Source of the DNA: an uncultured Pseudothermotoga sp.
GTDB taxonomy: Bacteria > Thermotogota > Thermotogae > Thermotogales > DSM-5069
DNA length: 64,000 nt
Reading direction: 5' to 3'
Assembly: GCA_937995655.1 (NCBI GenBank)
Contig: CALKJI010000006.1
Location: forward strand, 1 to 64,000
Made by a program: the position numbers and the translations under genes. How positions within the stretch are numbered: the stretch's first letter is position 1; every line of letters starts with the position of its first letter. Below, in pieces: positions 1 through 7,038 of this stretch. A model generated the notes under the pieces. The model did not search any database and was not told the DNA's origin. It saw nothing but the letters and a program-made list of their open reading frames with translations.

Positions 1-380
1 CACAAAAGGAAGTGGCAAAATACATGAATGCCATGGATATAATGATTTTACCAAGTAGGAACGAAGGATGGCCTTGTGTAGTTTTAGAGGCGCAAGCTTG
101 TGGGACGTGTGTTGTAGGCAGTAATAATGGAGGTATACCGGAAGCTATAGGTTTTTCTGAATATGTGGTAGAAGATGGTGTAGATTTTGAACAAAGAATA
201 GCTGAAAGGGTTATAGAGGTCCTGGAAAATGGGTATGATAAAGAAAAATTCATTAATCGTGCAAGGAATTATACATGGGAAAATACCGTGAGAAAAGAAA
301 TTGAGTTGTTTGAAGAAATAGTAAAACATTTGAGGGGGCAAAATAGTGAGAGAGAAAAATATTGGGTTAGTTCTTGCTAG
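1..380 (+). CDS. Glycosyltransferase, GT4-like C-terminal part (cut by window edge)
   Basis: The frame is open to the left edge (in-frame codons from base 3), so only the last ~125 residues are visible. They contain the C-terminal nucleotide-sugar binding half of a GT-B enzyme: a DIMILPS strand followed by NEGWPCVVLEAQACG, which holds the E-x7-E motif of GT4 retaining transferases, then a glycine-rich GGIPEAIG turn. The role is probably sugar addition to a surface polysaccharide at the cytoplasmic membrane face; donor and acceptor cannot be read. The gene overlaps the next transferase by 35 bases, so the two are co-transcribed and translationally coupled. Fold assignment is strong, specificity unknown. 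Confidence 0.8.
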   Translation, partial: QKEVAKYMNAMDIMILPSRNEGWPCVVLEAQACGTCVVGSNNGGIPEAIGFSEYVVEDGVDFEQRIAERVIEVLENGYDKEKFINRARNYTWENTVRKEIELFEEIVKHLRGQNSEREKYWVSSC

Positions 381-1644
381 TTTCCCTTTGTTGGAAAGAA
401 GGGGCGGACCTTCTACTTATCTTTTCAATTTAAAAAAAGGGTTTCAGCAAACAAATGTCGATGACATATTTGTGGAAAGTTTAAAGTCTTCCGAAGATTA
501 TTACAAGAAATTAAATGTTGCAAGTTCTTACTCGATTGCACACAGAGTTAAAAGATCTTTGAAACAGATGTTAAAAAAGCAATTATTTAAGCTTTTTCCA
601 AAACAGTATCTTAAAATCAGTCTTGGCTATTCATCGAAAAATTTTAAAATAAACGGTGAAAAATTTCTGAAGTTATTTGAGAAATTTGAGGAAAATTATA
701 AAGTCTCTTTCATGCACTTTCATAGCACAGTAGATCTCTACAGCTGGTTAACAAGCGCAAAAAATACTGTTCCTCTAATCCTAACTTCTCATTCACCGTA
801 TGCACTCCACATTGAATTTGCTGAATACACTAAGTATAGTCTTGAAAAATTTAGTTCCAAAAGCTCTGCAATTAACTTTGTTGTAGAAAATATAAAAAAT
901 TATTACGAAAAAATTGATGAAATTGCTTTTGAGAAAGCGGATTGTTTGGTATTTGCATGCGAAGACTCAATGGAATCTTACTCAAAGACGTGGAAAAGAT
1001 TTGATGAAATAGTTGCAAGAAAAAAAGTCATTTTCATACCTACAGGAACTATCCCGTTGTCGTATGGTATAGACAGGGACTCATTTAGGGAAAAATACAA
1101 TATACCAAAAGATGCATTCGTTGTTTCTTACGTTGGTCGACATATTGCAGTTAAAGGATATGACTTACTCTGTGAAGCAGCAGAACACGTTTGGAAAAAG
1201 AACAAAAATGTATATTTTCTAATAGCAGGTAAGCAGGAGCCTCTTAAAGGTTTAAAAGATAACAGATGGGTCGAGGTTGGTTGGACTAATGATCCTGGAA
1301 GCGTAATAAATGCATCCGATGTGTTTGCTTTGCCAGATAAAGCCACATTTTTTGATTTAGCTTTGTTAGAAGTTATGTCATTGGCCAAACCAGCCTTAGT
1401 TTCCTATACTGGTGGAAATAAGTTTGTGGCGAGACAAAGTGAAGGTGTTATACCGTTCATGGACCTTACAGCGAGAGCATTGGCAGAGAAGATCTTGGAG
1501 TTATCAACTTATGAAAGGGAAGTATTAGAAAGATTGGGAAAGGTAAACTACGATCTTTACAATTCTTTCTATACCGTTGATGCCTTTGCTAAGAGATACC
1601 GAGAAAAAATGGGAAAGATTTTTTTCGATGAGGACAAAATGTAA
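346..1644 (+). CDS. Glycosyltransferase (GT4-like, GT-B fold), polysaccharide biosynthesis
   Basis: This is a 432-residue protein. The GTG start lies 8 nt after a GAGGGGGC ribosome site inside the upstream gene. The N-terminus (GLVLASFPLLERRGGPSTY) looks like the acceptor-side Rossmann half with its glycine-rich loop. The second half starts near residue 255 with FVVSYVGRH, then YFLIAGKQE, VEVGWTNDPG and ASDVFALPDKATFFDLALLEVMS, the usual GT4 order. The first Glu of the E-x7-E motif appears replaced (TFFDLALLE), so catalysis may differ from the norm. It forms an operon with the preceding transferase at the end of a polysaccharide island. The substrate is unknown. Confidence 0.8.
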   Translation: MREKNIGLVLASFPLLERRGGPSTYLFNLKKGFQQTNVDDIFVESLKSSEDYYKKLNVASSYSIAHRVKRSLKQMLKKQLFKLFPKQYLKISLGYSSKNFKINGEKFLKLFEKFEENYKVSFMHFHSTVDLYSWLTSAKNTVPLILTSHSPYALHIEFAEYTKYSLEKFSSKSSAINFVVENIKNYYEKIDEIAFEKADCLVFACEDSMESYSKTWKRFDEIVARKKVIFIPTGTIPLSYGIDRDSFREKYNIPKDAFVVSYVGRHIAVKGYDLLCEAAEHVWKKNKNVYFLIAGKQEPLKGLKDNRWVEVGWTNDPGSVINASDVFALPDKATFFDLALLEVMSLAKPALVSYTGGNKFVARQSEGVIPFMDLTARALAEKILELSTYEREVLERLGKVNYDLYNSFYTVDAFAKRYREKMGKIFFDEDKM

Positions 1645-1727
1645 AAGATAAAAATATTACTTTCAAAGGATTTGTTTCTTCAATTAAAGACTAATTATTG
1701 TAATATACGTCAAAGCAATGTGCCGCG

Positions 1728-2605
1728 TCATAAAGCGATTATATTTCCCATGCCTTGTTGCCTTTTGAAGTTAAATATAGCAATGTCTACCTCTGAAAGA
1801 ATTAATGAGTATTCATCTGGTACAAGCAGTTGAGTCAGTGCCTTGAAGCGTTCGCCGTACAAGCTTTTACCATAGTTTATCACCCGAGAAGCGTACTCTT
1901 CGTTACCGTAGGAGAGTGGGCAAACTATTTCAAAGTTGTCCTTTATGTTCAATTTCTTTAAAGATCGAAGTATCTCGAAGTGATTGTTTGTTTCTGAAGC
2001 GGAATTGCCGGCAAGAATCTTTTTCACACGCTTTTCTTTTTCAGTTCTTGCCATTGCATTATCAAGATTTTCAAGAAAAACAACATTAGGGTAGAAGGCA
2101 TAAGAATATTTGGCTCTGGTTCGAAATTTCTCACGAACAAAGTGATAGTCTTCTTCTAACAATGCTATAACTGAATAAGCATTTCTGACAAATAGCTTTT
2201 TCCTTCGATTGTAAAGCCAGCTGACAGGACTATGCATTGACTTCAAGTAGTAATTATAAATTTCAGCACCCCACAGAATCCACGAAAAATTCCCATCACA
2301 TTTAAGTATTTTGAACATTATTTTAATCATGAGTAAAGTCTGTGGATTGTAGAATAGGCTGTGTATAAAGATATGATTTGAGCGCGGTGCATATTCTCTT
2401 AAATGTCTTACTAAATCTCTCAAGCTGTTGATTTTCAAAAAGATGAATGAGTTCTTTGAAAGATAATCAAAAGCTTTGAGTTTTTTATTTCTGTACATTA
2501 TAAGAAATACATAGGTCTCTTCAGAAAGACCTTCACCTATAAGTTTGATGTATTTATGGGTATAAGTATCTTCATTATGTGAAGAAATGTTGGTTTATTT
2601 TTCAT
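1728..2605 (-). pseudogene. Broken GT56-like (WecF-type) fucosaminyltransferase homolog
   Basis: The 256-codon ORF at 1728-2498 resembles the WecF/TDP-Fuc4NAc:lipid II transferase family (GT56): HIFIHSLFYNP, WILWGAEIYN, ILAGNSASETNNH, CPLSYGNEEYA, and a final FNFKRQQGMGNIIAL. Three things suggest decay. The frame ends directly after GNIIAL, where family members (~350 residues as I recall) continue for about 100 more. In-frame coding continues upstream of the nominal start (HNEDTYTHKYIKLIGEG). A plausible true start (ATG at 2605, MKNKPTFLHIM) is in another frame, implying a frameshift near 2570-2578. It lies opposite to the preceding transferases. It is probably a remnant of an O-antigen or EPS pathway. 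Confidence 0.6.
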
Positions 2606-3042
2606 CAAAGATGATTATGCATAACTCTTGAGTTTCAACATCTTGAGACTTTTGTTGGCTTTATTGACATGCCTTTAGAAAAGACTTGTGTCTTGAAAGT
2701 ATTTCTGTAGGTAGTTTTTTAATTCAAATCTAACGGCTGTTAAAACAAAACCTTCTGTTTTTTTAATATAAATATCCTCGCTACAATCTTATTTATTTGG
2801 TAGTATCCCATAGCCGTGGGAAATGTCTTTGATATCTTTAGATCCTCTTCCTTTCACCTGGGAGGTAAATGGCATTTGTTATTAACTAGATTGGTACAAA
2901 GGCGATAAAACAGCATGAATAAAGAAAAAGTGAGCATTTGAGTGTAATTAGTCTTGGCTAAGTTCCAAAAGTCTTTTTTAGAAAGCCTTTCTTTTAGAAA
3001 AGTAACTCTTTCTCTTTTCTAACCTAAGATAGAAGATTTCCA
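2606..3042. other. Gene-free, AT-rich stretch
   Basis: No ORF with a credible ribosome site or recognisable protein was found on either strand. The stretch is AT-rich like the polysaccharide island to its left. The only structure noticed is a short inverted repeat TCCCA/TGGGA near 2805-2820. It probably marks the boundary between the transferred island and the next operon. Confidence 0.5.
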
Positions 3043-3071
3043 TATACATATACATTCGTATACTATATAAT
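3043..3071 (+). promoter_or_regulatory. Promoter of the DUF1659/DUF2922 operon
   Basis: A consensus -10 TATAAT (3066-3071) lies 17 bp after a weak -35 TATACA (3043-3048). Transcription would start about 45 nt before the GTG at 3121. The short leader can form a GGGAG/CTCCC stem (about 3073-3094). Confidence 0.55.
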
Positions 3072-3120
3072 GGGGAGAAAAACCCGGGTGCTCCCAAAAG
3101 AAAACCAAGGAGGTGTTAGA

Positions 3121-3315
3121 GTGAAACAGCTCAGGATTGTTTATAACACTGGTGAATTGTCTGAGTCAGGTCGTCCCATCTTGCGCAGAAACAACATCGA
3201 TGTACAAGATTCGGTGGACTCTGCGAAAGGTCTACAGATTGCGCAGATCATCGATTCGCTGACAAACTACACAGTTCAAGAAGTTTATTTGATAGTCACC
3301 ACACAGATCATGTAA
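3121..3315 (+). CDS. DUF1659 family small protein
   Basis: The GTG at 3121 follows AAGGAGGTG at ideal spacing. The upstream ATG at 3070 overlaps the -10 box and was rejected. The 64-residue product (MKQLRIVYNTGELSESGRPIL...) looks like DUF1659, a family of about 70 residues known mainly from Firmicutes, where DUF1659 and DUF2922 genes sit side by side. There is no signal peptide, membrane segment or catalytic motif. Predicted strands flank a helix near residues 35-47 (SAKGLQIAQIIDSL). It is followed after 13 nt by the DUF2922 gene. Function is unknown for the family; a structural or partner role beside the downstream sigma-like protein is inference. Confidence 0.72.
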   Translation: MKQLRIVYNTGELSESGRPILRRNNIDVQDSVDSAKGLQIAQIIDSLTNYTVQEVYLIVTTQIM

Positions 3316-3328
3316 GGAGGTGTAAAGG

Positions 3329-3538
3329 ATGAAAAGATTGTTCTTAGACTTTGTAGATCAAACAGAAGGTAAAAGAAGAAGGATAACGATCCAAGCGCCC
3401 AAGGAAAACATTACAAGCCAGGAGGTTTCGCAGGCTATGGATATGTTCATAACCCTTGGAGTAGTACCCAACACATATGCAAAAGACCGAGCGGCAATAG
3501 TAGAAACAACTACAAATGAGTTTTTTAATTTGCTTTAG
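3329..3538 (+). CDS. DUF2922 family small protein
   Basis: This is a 69-residue protein; the ATG at 3329 has a GGAGGTG ribosome site. The N-terminus MKRLFLDFVDQTEGKRRRI, the central helix (SQEVSQAMDMFITLG) and the tail AAIVETTTNEFFNLL fit DUF2922. Its general plan (strand, basic strand, helix, terminal strand) resembles that of the DUF1659 partner, so the two could be ancient paralogs or form a heteromer (inference). It is cytosolic with no catalytic residues evident. The next gene begins 11 nt later. Confidence 0.72.
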   Translation: MKRLFLDFVDQTEGKRRRITIQAPKENITSQEVSQAMDMFITLGVVPNTYAKDRAAIVETTTNEFFNLL

Positions 3539-3549
3539 GAAGTGGTTGC

Positions 3550-3795
3550 ATGAACTTGTTTGAGACCTTTCATATAATCGGCAGGATCGTTTCTTTAGGA
3601 GTCTTTCTTGTAGAAAGACCAAAGGATGGAGCAAAGAAAAAGGAAGAAGTCAAGCAGATGGTTTTTGATTTTCTGAATGATTTCAACATAAGGCTGCCTA
3701 TACCAGATATCGTACTGTCCTATGTACTTGATTTTATGATAGACAACTTGGTTGATTTCCTCAACGAAACCTTATGGAAGAAAAAGGCAGCGTGA
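3550..3795 (+). CDS. Small helical protein of unknown function
   Basis: This is an 81-residue protein with ATG at 3550 after GGAAGTGG. It has a short hydrophobic N-terminal stretch (residues 8-20), a basic linker (RPKDGAKKKEEVK), then two amphipathic helices (QMVFDFLNDF and IPDIVLSYVLDFMIDNLVDFL). In related Firmicutes cassettes the third small gene codes for a YvrJ-type membrane peptide; this protein is not clearly YvrJ. The arrangement loosely recalls the C-terminal half of LLH-type phage holins, but the membrane segment is weak. I do not recognise the family. Position alone suggests that it works with its neighbours. Confidence 0.6.
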   Translation: MNLFETFHIIGRIVSLGVFLVERPKDGAKKKEEVKQMVFDFLNDFNIRLPIPDIVLSYVLDFMIDNLVDFLNETLWKKKAA

Positions 3796-4190
3796 AGAAA
3801 GAAGGGAGGGGTTCAACCCCCTCCTCTTTTGAAGAGTATTTTGAGAAATACCAGCCTTTGTTGAAAAAGATCTGTAAAGATTTTTGGGAAAGGTATTGTT
3901 ATAGGATCGACTCGTGGAACGATCTGTACCAAACGATACAGTATTTATTCATTTATGCATACAACATTTGGCAGCCAGAAAAAGGGTCTTTTGAAGCTCA
4001 TTTAGAGAGAGTTTTGAAATACAAATTGAAGTCTATGCTCAGCGGAGAATATGCACCTTGGAGTAGATGTAGTCCTTTCACATTTTTGAAGGATAGGAGG
4101 ATACAACTTTATCTTGTAGAAGAAGAGTTCATAGAACAAAGTCTTTATAACTGTCAAAACATGAAAGATCCAGAGTTGGTAGTGAATTAA
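3774..4190 (+). CDS. Sigma-70 region-2-like protein lacking region 4 (RsoA-like?)
   Basis: This is a 138-residue protein. Residues 18-85 read like sigma-70 region 2: FEEYFEKYQPLLKKI, then WNDLYQTIQYLFIYAY (compare DLYQEG...I..AI), then QPEKGSFEAHLERVL (compare DP.KG.F..YL). No region-4 helix-turn-helix follows; the last ~50 residues are unassigned. A protein with only sigma region 2 recalls RsoA (YvrHa) of Bacillus subtilis, which pairs with the separate promoter-binding protein SigO. The ATG at 3774 overlaps the previous gene by 22 nt and has no good ribosome site; a GTG at 3792 is an alternative. A terminator-like hairpin lies within codons 11-18. Confidence 0.6.
   Translation: MEEKGSVKKEGRGSTPSSFEEYFEKYQPLLKKICKDFWERYCYRIDSWNDLYQTIQYLFIYAYNIWQPEKGSFEAHLERVLKYKLKSMLSGEYAPWSRCSPFTFLKDRRIQLYLVEEEFIEQSLYNCQNMKDPELVVN
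3805..3830 (+). terminator. Terminator-like hairpin inside the sigma-like ORF
   Basis: GGAGGGG (3805-3811) pairs with CCCCTCC (3818-3824) across a 6-nt loop, and TCTTTT follows. It sits 9 nt after the stop codon of the small helical protein but within the first codons of the sigma-like ORF. It may act as a partial terminator that keeps the last gene low. Confidence 0.55.
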
Positions 4191-4215
4191 AGTTCATAGG
4201 TAAATGGAAAAACTC

Positions 4216-4242
4216 AAAAAGCCCCCAAGAGGGGCTTTTTTG
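4216..4242 (+). terminator. Rho-independent terminator of the DUF1659/DUF2922 operon
   Basis: A perfect 10-bp stem (AAAAAGCCCC / GGGGCTTTTT) with a 5-nt loop runs directly into a T tract, 25 nt after the stop at 4190. Confidence 0.9.
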
Positions 4243-4373
4243 TAATTATTTTCTTTAAGATTTTGACTGACCTATCCGTAAGTATTGGTGAAGTTTTTTA
4301 CATACATATCCCTTATGAAATCGCTAGATCTTTAAGGATCCAATCAGTAGATATGGCCAACCAAAATTTGTTC

Positions 4374-4400
4374 AAACAAAAAGCCAGACATAGCCTGGCT
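4374..4400 (-). terminator. Terminator of the LacI/ABC/GH130 operon
   Basis: On the minus strand AGCCAG and CTGGCT pair across a 7-nt loop and are followed by TTTTTG. It lies about 20 nt beyond the stop codon of the GH130 gene. Confidence 0.75.
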
Positions 4401-4420
4401 ATGGTTTTTTGAAGGCGATT

Positions 4421-5314
4421 TCAGATCTTTTTGCACCATTCCATAACTTCTTCAACATCTATCGTTGCCAAGGCAACGTGGTTGTCTGCGGCACCATAAT
4501 AGATATAAAATTGATCCTTGTACTCTACCATAGCATCGCTGAAAACAACCGTGGGCACGCCACCGAAGAGTTCCCAATCTTCTTCTGGTTCCAGTATGGG
4601 CTCTTCGCTTCTTTTAAGAACTTTCCTTGGATCGTTCAAATCGAGCAACATGAAGCCTAACCTGTATACAGGTCTGGGAGCTTCTTCAACACCGTGGTAC
4701 AAGAGTAACCACCCGTAAGGTGTCTTGATTGGAGGGGCACCGGCACCGATCTTCAGATTGTCCCAATAGCCTTGTCTTGGTTTTGCGATGGAAACAAAAT
4801 CAGTCCAATGCAGTAGATCGTCAGAGAAGGCAAGCCATATGTCTGGTGGTATCCTATGTAACATCACGTATTTACCATTGATCTTTTCGGGGAATAATGC
4901 GGCATCTTTGTTGTCTATATCTGGTATTACAACACCGTAGCGTTTCCACACAATGAAATCTTTCGTGGAAGCCATAGATATTCTCACACCAACGGGAGAG
5001 TAAGCGGTGTACAAGATGTAGTACTCACCATCGATCTTTGTTATTCTTGGGTCTTCAACACCGTAGAGTTCCAATCTACTCTGTGGTGTGAAGACAGGTT
5101 TATCAAACCTGAAAAAGTTCACACCATCAACGCTCACTGCATAACCCAGGCGTGAAACCATGTCCTGTCCCTGGGCTCTGTAAAGCATGTGGAATAACCC
5201 TTTGTCGTACAAGACACCACAATTAAATACAAATTTGTTCTCCCAAAGGTGCCATGGGATAGGACTTAAAATTGGATTTTTTGGATGACGCTTAAGTTTT
5301 AGTTCCATTCTCAT
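4421..5314 (-). CDS. GH130 family beta-mannoside phosphorylase/hydrolase
   Basis: This 297-residue cytosolic five-bladed beta-propeller matches GH130: HPKNPILSP near the N-terminus, FNCGVLYDKGLFHMLYRAQ, then the hallmark GVEDPR at residues 85-90, and YHGVEEAPRPVYRLGFMLLD. GH130 enzymes cleave beta-mannosides by phosphorolysis to mannose-1-phosphate, or hydrolyse them; 1,2- versus 1,4-linkage cannot be decided here. Length agrees with the family. It is the last gene of the LacI-regulated sugar uptake operon, 5 nt after the permease, so it probably processes the imported oligosaccharide inside the cell. Confidence 0.85.
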   Translation of the reverse strand: MRMELKLKRHPKNPILSPIPWHLWENKFVFNCGVLYDKGLFHMLYRAQGQDMVSRLGYAVSVDGVNFFRFDKPVFTPQSRLELYGVEDPRITKIDGEYYILYTAYSPVGVRISMASTKDFIVWKRYGVVIPDIDNKDAALFPEKINGKYVMLHRIPPDIWLAFSDDLLHWTDFVSIAKPRQGYWDNLKIGAGAPPIKTPYGWLLLYHGVEEAPRPVYRLGFMLLDLNDPRKVLKRSEEPILEPEEDWELFGGVPTVVFSDAMVEYKDQFYIYYGAADNHVALATIDVEEVMEWCKKI

Positions 5315-5319
5315 ACCTC

Positions 5320-6144
5320 CTATTTTAACGTGAATGCTATTCCTTTGATGAAGTAATCTCTCAGTATCCAGAATATTATAAGCATAGGAATCGTCTGAAG
5401 AACAGCACCGGCAAGAACAGGGCCAATGTATCCTGCGTACTGGTGGTTAAAGACCGCTAACAAGACTGCTAAAGGCATCCTGTTTGGATTTTTGATGACC
5501 ATAAGGGGCCAGAGAAAGTTGTCCCAGATACCTATGAAGGTGAATAGACCAACTATGGATGCAGTCGTGCGGGATAGAGGAAGAAGAACTCTGAAAATGA
5601 CCCAAAGTCTGTTTGCTCCATCAATCTTTGCTGCGTCGATATAATCTTGAGGTATTGTTTTGAAACTCTGTGAAAACATGAAAATACCCCAGGCGCTCAT
5701 GGCGCTTGGGAAGATCACAGCCATGTAAGAATCTAAGAGTCCAAGAGTTCTCATGAGAACAAAAAGAGGTATTAAAAACATGAAACCTGGAAAGAGCATT
5801 TGAAAGAGTATGAAACTTGAGGTGATCCGTGCACCTTTGAAATCTATCCTAGAAAGAGCATAGCCTATGAGGCAGGAGGTCAATATTACAAGAGTTGTGA
5901 CACTCACAGAAATGAAGACGCTGTTAAAGAGAGCTCTTACAAAGGGACGTTCCAATCTTTCAGAGGTCACGAAGATGAATTTATAGTGTTCAAAGGTAAT
6001 ACGAGTTGGCAAGAATCTGGTGAAGATCTCGTCCACGGGTTTAAAAGAAGATAAAAGTAGCCAAAGGTAAGGGTATATCCAGATGAAAGCGAGAACTATC
6101 ATGAGAAGATTTATTCCAAAGTCTATTATTTTCGCCTTTTTCAT
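5320..6144 (-). CDS. Sugar ABC transporter permease (MalG type)
   Basis: This is a 274-residue inner-membrane protein with about six membrane segments. The EAA loop is at residues 168-190 (DYIDAAKIDGANRLWVIFR), the contact site for the ATPase. The N-terminal IYPYLWLLLSSFKP is typical of MalG permeases of carbohydrate uptake family CUT1. The start overlaps the MalF-type gene by 4 nt (ATGA). It forms the channel with its partner for a sugar delivered by the binding protein encoded at 7039-8289. The operon has no ATPase gene, so a shared MsmX/MalK-type ATPase from elsewhere is implied. Confidence 0.92.
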   Translation of the reverse strand: MKKAKIIDFGINLLMIVLAFIWIYPYLWLLLSSFKPVDEIFTRFLPTRITFEHYKFIFVTSERLERPFVRALFNSVFISVSVTTLVILTSCLIGYALSRIDFKGARITSSFILFQMLFPGFMFLIPLFVLMRTLGLLDSYMAVIFPSAMSAWGIFMFSQSFKTIPQDYIDAAKIDGANRLWVIFRVLLPLSRTTASIVGLFTFIGIWDNFLWPLMVIKNPNRMPLAVLLAVFNHQYAGYIGPVLAGAVLQTIPMLIIFWILRDYFIKGIAFTLK

Positions 6145-7019
6145 TCAAAGCTCACTTCCTTTTCGAATAAACGTCTTATCAACATCACTAAACCAAAGCT
6201 TATCAAGGCAGTTACGAGGGCCACAACGGTGGCGTAAGATGGATTGATCCTTCTGAAAGCTGTGTCGTACATGTATATCAAGGGGGTCAAAGTTCTCTGC
6301 ATGGGTCCACCACCGGTTATCATATAAGGTTCTGTGAAGATTCCAAAGGTCAGCGTGGTAACCAAAATACTGACCGTGACCAACGAAGGATTCAATAGAG
6401 GAAGGACGATCCTTGTAAAGATTGTTTTGTTATCAGCACCCTCTATCTTAGCAGCCTCTATGACACTCTGTGGTATGGCTTGCAAACCTGCATAAATTAT
6501 TAACCCATAGTAGCCAACGAATTTCCAAGTTATCATTAGACATATGGAAAAGACTGCCAGCTGAGGATGGCTGAACCAAGGTATCGTTGTGCCAAAGAGT
6601 GCGTAGACAATTCTGTTGACGGGACCATTAGAGGCAAATAGATTCGAAAACATTATTGAATAGGCAACACCTGAAGAGACATTAGCGACCAAGAAACCAA
6701 AGACAACGAAGCTCCTCAGGTAGCGCACCTTCCCTAAGGCGAGGGCGTACAGTAGCGATGTCACCAATGTCATTGGGATCAAGTAAGCCAAAAAGTTCAG
6801 TGTGTTTAGAAAGATTCTCCAAAAGGTTGAGTCGAAGAAGATTCTTTGGAAATTTTCAAGCCCCACGAATCTTATCTTCCCAACAAAGTTCCATCGGGAA
6901 AAGGTTAAGACCAGCATCCAAAGGAATGGGTAGCCCCAGAAAATCGCTGTGTACCCAAGATAGATTCCTATCATTTCCAAACCGAATCTGAGTTCTTTAC
7001 GTTTCAAAGTTTTTGGCAA
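6141..7019 (-). CDS. Sugar ABC transporter permease (MalF type)
   Basis: This is a 292-residue membrane protein with about six membrane segments. The EAA loop is near residues 185-207 (SVIEAAKIEGADNKTIFTR). The MalF-type N-terminus (FLWMLVLTFSRWNF, then FVGLENFQRIF) identifies a CUT1 family subunit. It lies 19 nt after the binding-protein gene and overlaps the MalG-type gene by 4 nt. Together they import the substrate processed by the GH130 enzyme. Specificity, probably a manno-oligosaccharide, is inferred from context only. Confidence 0.92.
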   Translation of the reverse strand: MPKTLKRKELRFGLEMIGIYLGYTAIFWGYPFLWMLVLTFSRWNFVGKIRFVGLENFQRIFFDSTFWRIFLNTLNFLAYLIPMTLVTSLLYALALGKVRYLRSFVVFGFLVANVSSGVAYSIMFSNLFASNGPVNRIVYALFGTTIPWFSHPQLAVFSICLMITWKFVGYYGLIIYAGLQAIPQSVIEAAKIEGADNKTIFTRIVLPLLNPSLVTVSILVTTLTFGIFTEPYMITGGGPMQRTLTPLIYMYDTAFRRINPSYATVVALVTALISFGLVMLIRRLFEKEVSFE

Positions 7020-7038
7020 GGGCTACCCGCCTCCTGTC

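Noticed and set aside
2805-2820. TCCCA/TGGGA inverted repeat as a terminator
   Set aside because: The stem is only 5 bp and no T tract follows on either strand.
3070-3120. ATG at 3070 as start of the DUF1659 protein
   Set aside because: It overlaps the -10 box, has no ribosome site and would add 17 residues not typical of the family; GTG 3121 has an ideal site.
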